This document shows, piece by piece, positions 55,495-64,000 of a stretch of DNA of 64,000 nucleotides. Every line of letters begins with the position of its first letter. Within the stretch, counting starts at the first letter, position 1. The stretch spans positions 1,073,361,640-1,073,425,639 of the forward strand of contig CM066031.1 in NCBI GenBank assembly GCA_033557465.1, written 5' to 3'. The notes beneath the pieces were generated by a model, which made no database searches, had not been told where the DNA came from, and was given only the letters and a program-made list of their open reading frames with translations. Source of the DNA: Ichthyophis bannanicus (lineage: Eukaryota; Chordata; Amphibia; Gymnophiona; Ichthyophiidae). The position numbers and the translations under genes are program-made.

Positions 55495-56050
55495 TGGACT
55501 GGAGTTCCTTCAGGAACGCTAATTAGCAGGTAAGGACTAATTGCTCTTTCATCCACTGAAAAATAGATTTTAAATCATAGTCGGCTTGATCCCGTCTACA
55601 TTTTTTCAATTTAGACACTCAAATAGATTCCTTATATCTGTTGACTTGATCATGCAATTCTTTTATTTTATTTGTAAACACAGTTTCTTCAAGACCTTCC
55701 TTTAATTCAGATTCCAGTACATTAATAGTCACCAATACTTCTATTTCAGTTGTAGACAAAGATTCAACCAACAAAACCATAAGATCCAAAGTGCATGTCA
55801 TCAAAATAACATTCCATTTTGTTTAAAAGAAAAAAACAACGCGGCCATCTTTAAATAGCTTGAGAGCTCATAGAAGAAGAACAGTGAGAATAATTTTGGT
55901 ATCGTGCATAATCATGTGAATTACTAATGGAACTTTACTGGATCAGAAAAGTTATATATATGAGGACATTTTTGAGCCCTGATGCAGAATAGCGTGTTAC
56001 CCATTTGAAACATGACAGTCATAGTTAGCAATCACTTAATCACTTTTTTG
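55495..56050 (-). mobile_element. Penelope-like element, 5' portion beyond the DIRS
   Basis: A minus-strand frame (55804-55619) has a heptad-like segment (LVTINVLESELKEGLEETVF). It is followed by SKLKKCRRDQADYDLKSIFQW near 55610-55555, consistent with the N-terminal part of the protein at 41866-44266. The right part (55850-56050) is AT-rich with GCCCTGATGCAGAATAGCGTGTTAC and is probably the element's 5' region. It is assigned as the other half of the element split by the DIRS because both halves abut the DIRS terminal repeats in the same orientation. Confidence 0.5.
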
Positions 56051-56359
56051 AATAAAAGAGAGAAAAGGACTTCAATGCTAGAAGTGCCTTATTGATAGCA
56101 ACTTTGAATAAACAAAAGTCCAACATACTTGGTTATATTGTGAAAGAGCTTTTATTTAGTGTGGAGTTAGGGAAGGGCATGATTATTGGAAACATTATCA
56201 ACAATTCAAATCAGTTTGAACAGAAGAACCACATTCCCATTGCAGTAAAATTAAATGCATCTGTGATCAACTGTCAGTACTCACATGACTTGAATCAACC
56301 AATGAATGATGGCTGTAATGTTCAAAATGGGCACATTCACTCCCTGTTCCATTTTCACA
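56051..56359. other. Unassigned stretch before the Tc1-like fossil
   Basis: A plus-strand frame (from 56092) runs into the transposase region. Its first 90 codons show no motif. No terminal inverted repeat was found. Confidence 0.3.
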
Positions 56360-57370
<1,011 letters not shown>

Positions 57371-57699
57371 TGAAGGGTGCCATGAATCCTGCCCAGGTCA
57401 TATTTTGTTTTTTTCTCAGAAATTACTACGTCTAATTTGCACAGACATCTTTTTTTGTTGTTTTATATCTTTGAATATACTATTAAAATTTTATGATGAC
57501 ATACAGTTGGAATATTTCCAACTATTTCTCAAGCTATTGTAGACAACATACCTAAAATGCAAGATGCAAATAATATTGACCACAACTGCACCTACTCCAG
57601 GCATGAATAGGCATCAGGAAAGTGTTGATTTTGGCCATAAGACATCCAGAGGATGTAGAGAGAAGACGGCACTCCACCATCCCCAGTACTCTGCACAAT
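57371..57699. other. Unassigned stretch after the Tc1-like fossil
   Basis: AT-rich and without a gene. It may include the 3' end of the Tc1-like element (CATACAGTTGGAATATTTCC near 57500), but no partner repeat was found. Confidence 0.3.
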
Positions 57700-57780
57700 C
57701 ACAATGATTGCAGCATTAGGATTTGAAATCTGGCTTATCCTGGTCCTAGCCCACTACTCTAACCATTAGACTAATCTTAG
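57700..57780 (-). mobile_element. tRNA-derived SINE head, antisense (tentative)
   Basis: On the minus strand TAGTCTAATGGTTAGAGTAG resembles an A box (near 57776-57757) and GATTTCAAATCC (57719-57730) a B box, at tRNA-like spacing. The rest of the SINE is not clear. Confidence 0.45.
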
Positions 57781-58100
57781 ACATCCACAATCTGGAATAC
57801 TATTCCAAGGATGTCTATGTAGACAGCCCCGCAGACATGTATATCAGGCATGGCCACGTTTGTGAAATTGTGCTAGAACTTGGACGTGCCTGTTGTTCTA
57901 TCAGACATTCTGTCTTGGACGTCCCAGATTGCATTTGGATGCCATTTGTAAAATGTGCACTTATATCTCTAGATAGACTAAAGATATAAAGGGTGATTTT
58001 AGAAAACTACTATTTGCATGTGAAGATCACTGGGGTATAGAGATTTCAAGGGAGTATATTTTTGGTGTTGCTAGGATAGACCAAAAATTTATAAATGTAG
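57781..58100. other. Unassigned stretch
   Basis: GGATGTCTATGTAGACA near 57810 is a weak palindrome. Nothing else was recognised. Confidence 0.25.
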
Positions 58101-59519
58101 GGCCAAATATTGTATTGGGCAGGTAATGTGCCGCTATGGCACATACCTCTGCCCCCTTAACACCAGATATTCAATGCCGCGGTGATGGCATTGAATAACC
58201 AGCATCACCACACATGCCCTGGGGCCGCTGATGATAACTGGACAGCAGCAATATTGCACCGCTACTCGGTTAGCATCTGTACCTAAATCTAGGTGAGCCA
58301 AAATCTGACTTAGGGGTATGTTTACTGTTTACCTTCTTAATGTGCGCTCTGTGACGTTACCGCGCGTTAAGGTACCTTAATACGCGTTAATGGCGCTTTA
58401 TCAGGCGCTCAGGTACCTTAGCGCGTGTTAACGTGCGCAGCGGCGCAAATGAGCGCTGAAGGCGGGGAAAGGCTCCCAGAGGGTGGAGGAAGGCTCCCCA
58501 GGGGCGGAGAGAAGGGGTCAATGGGTGGAGAGTGGGAGGGGAGAGGCTCCCCGCACACTAACGATGTGAAATTTGAGGCTCAAAACTAACGCCAGTGAAA
58601 CCCTGGCGTTAGAGCTGATTTAAAGGGCAGAGAAACCATTTCTGTCAGCAATGTACAGCAAAACCAGGGAAACCTACAAAAAAGTGATAAGTGTGATACA
58701 TGGGCACGGAACAGAAGTGAAAAGAAACATTGAAAATGACCCCAACAAAATATAAAAAAAACATAACCAAGCTGGGCAATAGTGATATTAATGGGAAACA
58801 TCAAAAATCACTCCCGAGAAAGCTCCAAAAAAAAGATATGAATTTTGGAAGGGTCTACGCTCCGTCCCCATACAAGGTGAATGATCCCACAGTGCAATTG
58901 CGCTCATCTGGCTTTCCCTCTCCATTGGATAGGTTTCCTATGGGGTGCACATGTTCCACAACAGCAGGGCGGGCATGTCAGAATGGGCAACTGGACAGAT
59001 ACTGGGAAAGGGGACACAGAGGGCTGCAGACGGCACATGCTGTACTGCAGCTGGGCCACAGTGCGGACTAGGGTGATGCTTAGGTGGCCCATAGAAATGC
59101 TGAAACAGTGGAGCAGCCAGAAAGCAACTGATGAGGGCCCAGCATGGGCATGAGTGTGCTTCCCACAGTGTCACAGGGGATAGTACCCAGCAGGGACCCC
59201 CAAGGGCACAGAACAGTGGCAGGCGGTGCTGGGGGGAAGCGTGGACACCTATGCAGGCACCCCTACCCCAGAACCCGCACCATAGGCAGCCATCTACCCG
59301 CACACTGGATGGCCTGAGACTGCGCTCCACCAGCACCACCAGCAGAAGGGCATGTCAGCAGGGTGGCAGAGGGGCACTGGTGGTGGAGGGGGCAGTGGCA
59401 GCTGCCCAGAGCAGACCGTGGCCTAGCCCTGTCTAGGTGGGTGCCATGCACTGCAACAGACAGGCCCCGTCTGATGAACAGTCATGGTATCCCCAGGGAA
59501 TGTACTGTCTCTGTGGCAA

Positions 59520-59595
59520 CATGGTGGTGCAGTGTGCACAGTCCAGGTGTTCAGGAGCAGAAAGTCACGGGTTCAAGTCCCAGCTGTGGTTCCTG
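59520..59595 (+). repeat. tRNA-like module 1 in copy C
   Basis: GGTTCAAGTCC at 59572-59582 matches the B box; TGGTGCAGTGTGC near 59525 is A-box-like. It is homologous to 8963-9030 in copy B. Confidence 0.5.
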
Positions 59596-61534
59596 CCACC
59601 CCAACCCCCATTTTTTACCCACTACTAAAACGTGCTAATACAGACAGAACCTTTATTGCAGATGACGTAAACATGCCCAAAACACCTACATTTTACCCTA
59701 CAGAGCACAGAACCATAAGCAGGTGCATTACCTAGAGCAGAGTCTCCCAAATGCAGTCCTGGAGGACCAAACATCATTCAGGTTCCATGCTGCCTCTAAT
59801 AAAGATGCCTGTGCTGCATTTCTATGCGCCGCCCCCATGGTATGCAGATGTATCTCATGCATATTCATGAGGGACAGCATGAAAACCCGAACAGTGTTTG
59901 GCACACCAGGATTGGAGTTGGGAACCTCTGCCGTAAAGCAGCAGCCAACAGGGGCAGACACACCCACACCCACAGGCTCCATTAGCCAATGCCTCCTGGA
60001 GAGGCAGGACATTGGGCCCTGCGTGCATCTCCCAATACTAGCACTTGCATACCTTAGCAATGTCATCCTAAACCTGGGAATATGGTACACAGCTATCAAA
60101 AGGTTGCTATGATTACTGGCAGATAGCAATTCCTACGTTAAGCACAGTTTGCTGATTGAGCTCCATCATAGCAACCTGTCTGATGTCTGTGGAGTGTGCT
60201 TCAGGTCTGGTGTCTGACAGTGTTTACCACCCTGGGGAGTGACCCCCAACAGTATTGCGTACTATATCCATGCCTGCACTGTGCCCAGGACTGGTGTGGT
60301 GGCCAGGGCTGCCAAACACCTCTATAGTAGCACAAAGCTGGCATAGGTGTGGGAGTGTATGTCTGTCTATCCAGTGTGTGGTGGCTGCAAACACCCTCCA
60401 CAGCCCACACTGCCAGCACTGTTGCCAGTATTGGCCTGCCAATGTGCATAATGAGGCGCAAGGTACCATGGGTATAGCCCGGATAGGGTGGCCTGGCCAG
60501 GATGCATCTGCACAGGGCATAGGGCATTGGCTGGGTCATTGTAGTGCCCGGCACCACCTGCACAGAAAGGATAGCCACAGCATGTTCTGCTGGGAGATCA
60601 CTCTCACCCTGACTGAGCAGTGACCACGGCATGGCTAGGTTCCCCCATAGTGCTATGTAGTATTTTTCTCATGTGATTTTTATGGGTTTCCTTTTGGGGC
60701 CCAGTCACTGACTTATCTGCTTGGTGTGTATGCTGATGTCCCAGTTCTGGGTGCACGCATTTCCACCAGGAACATGCACTATGGACTAGCTAGCAGACTG
60801 TCTGCAGCTGGTATGTGTCTTGATGGAACACCTTGCAGGGTGCAGCGGCTGAAGGCTTGCTGCAGGAGAATATCAGATAGTGGTGGGGTGCAGCTTAGCA
60901 TATCCAGGCCTAATGTCTGTCTGCTATTGCTTTATGGATGTGTACAAAGCTGCATTGACTGCCCTGTAGGGTGTCTGTTCTCCAGCAGGACTGGGGTTGA
61001 TGGTCCCCTCTACTGCCACCATTGCAGGGAGATAGAATGTGGATCTGTTGGTGGGAGACCCTGTTTACCACCCTCAACCCTAGAGGGAGGGGAGGGGAGG
61101 GGGGGGGTGGTGGTACATAATCCTCCTATGGGTCCATAAGGGCTAAACCTGACTGAGAAATACAGATGTATCCAAGGTGTGTCTGCAGAGACTACCTATT
61201 TCACACATAAGCACTGCTGAGGACCTGCAGCATGGCCTATTTCTGCTGTGGACCTGGTGCTGGGCGCCCCACCTCACCCTCAGGGTGAGTATGGTACCTC
61301 CACAATGTGACGGTGTGTAGCTACTCTGTGCCAGTACCACACATGGTCAGTTCCCCCTACCAGGCCGAGGTGCTGTGGGGGTGCATACCCCATTTTGTGA
61401 TCATCTGCAGACTGCTGATTTGCATGTGCAGTGCATCATGGGTATGGGTGGGTTAACCCTATCCTGGTGACCACAGCAGACTTTGTGTGGTGACGTGCAG
61501 TCCTTCTGCAGCCAGCCAGGGGTTAGCTAGCAGC

Positions 61535-61610
61535 TATGGAGCTGTAGCCCACTGGTTACTTCACTGCTTGTTAGAGCTAGAGGTCAGGGGTTCAAGCCCG
61601 CAGTGGGGTT
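61535..61610 (+). repeat. tRNA-like module 2 in copy C
   Basis: TAGCCCACTGG at 61545-61555 (A box) and GGTTCAAGCCC at 61589-61599 (B box). It is homologous to 11357-11432 in copy B, though the T stem is less perfect. Confidence 0.55.
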
Positions 61611-61684
61611 ATTTGATAGGGCTGTCCAAAGCATTGTCTATTTTTAATGTACATTAGTGCTGCCAGCAAAACACCCTCAGGGTA

Positions 61685-61774
61685 CTGTAACCATAAGGTG
61701 CCTCAGAAGGCGCCCTATAAGTCACCTTATAGGGCACCCTATAAAGTGCCTTCTGAGGCACCTTATGGTTACAG
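61685..61774. repeat. Perfect 27-bp hairpin in the GGCACCTTATA array
   Basis: Arms 61685-61711 and 61748-61774 are exact reverse complements (starting CTGTAACCATAAGGTGCCTC). The array continues to about 61920 with CCTTATAGGGTGTCC-type words. Confidence 0.9.
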
Positions 61775-62043
61775 TCCATATAAGGTGCCTTATAAGGTGT
61801 CCTATGGAGCGCCTTATAGGGTGTCCTATAGGGGACATTATAGGGTGCCGTGGAGGACAGTGCACTTTATAATGTGCCCTATGGAGTGCCTTATAGGGTG
61901 CCTTATGCGGCACCTTAGGTTACGGCACGTGAGGGTGTGTTTGCTGGCAGCAATAATTAAAATACAAAAAATTTGCCTCAGGAAACAATACTTACATGTC
62001 AAAGCTGATGCCTCAGCCAGCCTTATGCATTAGGCACACTGGG

Positions 62044-62096
62044 GGATCAAACTCATGACTCCTGTGTCATCAGTCAGTGTATTAACCATTGTGCTA
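62044..62096 (-). repeat. tRNA-like module 3 in copy C, antisense
   Basis: Minus strand TAGCACAATGG (62086-62096) and a B-box-like GAGTTTGATCC (62044-62054). It is homologous to 11795-11858 in copy B. Confidence 0.5.
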
Positions 62097-62571
62097 CACT
62101 TCTGTTTCTATGGTTGGGTGTCTGTGCGCCTACTTAAGATTACCGTGCGGTAACGCGCTTAGCGGCGCTTTGCCCGATAATGTGCGCAGCAGCGCGCATT
62201 ATTGCACGCTAATCCTGTTTTGCTACTTTAGACTGAAATGCCCACTCCTTATATGGCATCCTGCACACTAACGCCGGGCGCACATTAAGAAGGTTTAGTA
62301 AACATACCCCTTAGTTTTAGCCATGGATCGCTTTCCGGGTAGCAATGCAATATCACCGCTACCCAGTTGGTGGCAGTCTCTGCCCCAGCTCCGCCCCAGA
62401 ATACCCCCAACACACCCTGATGCTAACCGCAGAGCATTGTGGTGTGTAGCAGGCTTTGAAGGGGATATTCAATGGCACTAATCGTGTAGGTGCTGTTGAA
62501 TATCCCGATTTAGGGCATTTACAGTTTACTGGGCAGTAAATCATGTAAATGCCCTTGGAATATCGGGCCCA

Positions 62572-62784
62572 TATTTCTTATTCCACAATGAGAAATACAC
62601 AAACCACCATTTATCCAGTTGACGTCAACACTGTTCCCGCTGTGCCTACGAGCTATCCCTGCACTAACTAGATAGTGCTAAAGCAATCTGTGGAGATATC
62701 ATGGGCTCAATGTCATGATGGGTGCCCTTAGCTGGCCAGCCTCCCATTGGCCGGCTGGCTAAGTGTCTTGAATATTGACCCCTC
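62572..62784. other. Unassigned stretch
   Basis: GGCCAGCCTCCCATTGGCCGGCTGGC near 62735 is an imperfect palindrome. No gene was seen. Confidence 0.25.
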
Positions 62785-63573
62785 AATGTCTACATCAGAT
62801 GTGTCTGTCCCATGATGAACACAATTGCTTAAAATATGTGCTGGACAGCCCGTACCAATTAAAGTCCCTTTCTGCATCAAATTCTTCAGATTAGCGAAAA
62901 TGTTCCTTCCTCCTTCAACTTGTCGGACTCCATCAATATTGTATTGCAGTGCTATTCAGTGACATAGTCTGGAACTGTATCTGCAGTCCCATTGAGTGTT
63001 CTCTGGAGTTCTCTCAGTTTAGGCTTTGAATCACTGTTTTTCCAGTTGAAGTATTGTATTATCGATGGAAAAACTCCTGTCACACCATGATTGCTGCCAT
63101 TCATGACTACATCACAGCAAGATATGCCTTTGTTTTCCAATCCTTTTAGGACGTAGACAACAGAATGTGATGCAAGCACAGAGTTAAGAGTTGTTAAAGT
63201 CTTTGTCCTGGAACCTGAAAAATTTCTGGCTATTTCTGAATTGGAAAATATCTTCTTCTGTAAGATATAAGTGCAATCTATTAACTTATAACTGTTATGA
63301 TGCATTTCAGTATGGAAAGCAAAATCACCTTCAACTGCAGATATTGGATTTTCCATTTTGCTGCAAAGTTTTACAAAATAAGGTCTGTTCATTGTCAAGA
63401 TGAGCTCTCTCCTTGAACAGACTTGTATGCTTATCTAAATCTGTGTGAGCTTGTAAATCACCAGCACCTTTATTTGCCACACTGGTCTCTGCTTCCAAGT
63501 CATCTTGGTTCTTCAGAAAGCATAGACATGTTTTCCTCATTTCCTTAGTAAAGTGATCTTTGCATTTTGGCAT
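62785..63573 (-). pseudogene. hAT-type transposase fragment, decayed
   Basis: Two minus-strand frames (63573-63331 and 63398-62952) overlap and look like one hAT-related transposase: ENPISAVEGDFAFHTEMHHNS, KKIFSNSEIARNFSGSRTKTLT, ISCCDVVMNGSNHGVTGVFPS and IIQYFNWKN. In the family the segment before SNHG reads like VATDGSNHG, with the first catalytic aspartate; here that position is asparagine. Degraded text follows to about 62785. The C-terminal dimerisation region and TIRs are not seen. Family call is by motif resemblance and moderately sure. Confidence 0.55.
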
Positions 63574-64000
63574 TTTATTTTCTTATCCGGTGAGACAGAT
63601 TAGTATGATGGTTGCTCCTGGAAAATTAGCTATGCAGAGCAATGCTTCTGGAGTCTGGGATCTTTCTGTCTTTAGCATCCCCATGTATCCAGATTGACTA
63701 GTAGGCAAGAGATGGTTTTGCCATCATCCATGTGAGTGTGTTGATCACGAACCCATAAAAATATTCCTCCCCCATGTAAAAGAAAGACATTCGACTGAAG
63801 GAGCCCAAAAGGAAGACTTGTTTTCTTAAAGGAAGACTGTTGGTGGCTCTAGTTTTGCATGATATTGAACCCAGCAATGATGGTCTTCCTTACTGGCCTT
63901 TATGTAAACTTCTGGGTTGGAAACCTTTCTCTTCCTGTCTCCAATTTTCTTGCACTTCGAGCACTGGTTATTCCATGTCTGTCTTACTGGTGGCTTGGGA
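63574..64000. other. Unassigned window edge
   Basis: Possibly upstream sequence of the hAT-type fragment. No motif or long frame was recognised. Confidence 0.2.

Larger units (their letters stand above)
58313..62310 (+). mobile_element. Harbinger-like non-autonomous transposon, copy C (4.0 kb)
   Basis: The ends are GGGGTATGTTTACT followed by ACCTTCTTAATGTGCGC (58313 onward) and the inverted match at the right (to 62310), with a short GTTT/AA difference inside. TTA is duplicated at 58310-58312 and 62311-62313. The interior is collinear with copy B over most of its length, including the embedded MITE (59743-59934), the tRNA-like modules and the GGCACCTTATA array. No protein gene was recognised. 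It lacks the 9256-9591 insertion of copy B and so shows the empty site. Confidence 0.82.
58101..62571. mobile_element. Possible older DNA transposon that copy C inserted into
   Basis: GGGCCAAATATTGTATTGGGC at 58101 and the reverse complement of GCCCTTGGAATATCGGGCCC (to 62571) are similar, which suggests an inverted-terminal-repeat element of about 470 bp before copy C landed in it. Target duplication is not clear. Tentative. Confidence 0.4.

Noticed and set aside
61647..62033. 128-codon plus-strand frame rich in tyrosine and proline
   Set aside because: It is a translation of the CCTTATAGGG-type short-repeat array in copy C.

Overview
This window is vertebrate nuclear DNA that consists almost entirely of transposable elements. 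No host protein-coding gene, rRNA or functional tRNA gene was recognised in 64 kb. The mix of families (Tx1/L1-like LINEs, L2, CR1, a DIRS tyrosine-recombinase element, a Penelope-like element, Harbinger-, hAT- and Tc1-type DNA transposons, CORE-SINEs with L2-like tails) points to an amphibian with a large genome, possibly a caecilian. That placement is inference from the repeat content and was not tested against a database.

Layout. 1-7037: a Harbinger-like element (A, minus strand, left end outside the window). It carries a 93-bp minisatellite, a small Myb/SANT-like exon ending at a consensus splice donor, and six 44-bp tandem repeats just upstream of that exon. 7756-12052: a second family member (B) with matching 22-bp terminal inverted repeats (TIRs) and a TTA target duplication; it holds a fold-back Penelope-type insertion. 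12343-17724: nearly intact L1-like LINE (L1-A) with an 18-bp target-site duplication (TSD). 17743-19400: old LINE, Ty3/Gypsy and SINE debris. 19420-31677: an L2 element broken by a second, antisense L2 and by an unclassified insertion that holds a 6.3-kb L1 (L1-C, minus). 31850-34800: CR1 and another old LINE. 35285-37708: miniature DNA transposons and an antisense L2.

38100-41132 is an L2 3' end split by a 2.4-kb hAT-like element (8-bp TSD) that contains a 400-bp inverted repeat. 41650-56050 is a nest of insertions: a Penelope-like element (minus) holds a DIRS element (44267-55494) with inverted terminal repeats; the DIRS holds a SINE and an L2 3' fragment; that L2 fragment holds a nearly intact L1 (L1-B, minus, 19-bp TSD). 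56360-57370 is a Tc1-like fossil. 58313-62310 is a third Harbinger-like element (C), collinear with B. 62785-63573 is a decayed hAT transposase.

How the parts relate: each insertion boundary gives a relative date. L1-A, L1-B and the hAT (exact TSDs) are the youngest. A, B and C form a family in which A is the long form with a putative DNA-binding protein gene, and B and C look like 4-kb non-autonomous derivatives carrying tRNA-like modules. No Harbinger DDE nuclease gene was found here, so the family would depend on a copy elsewhere.
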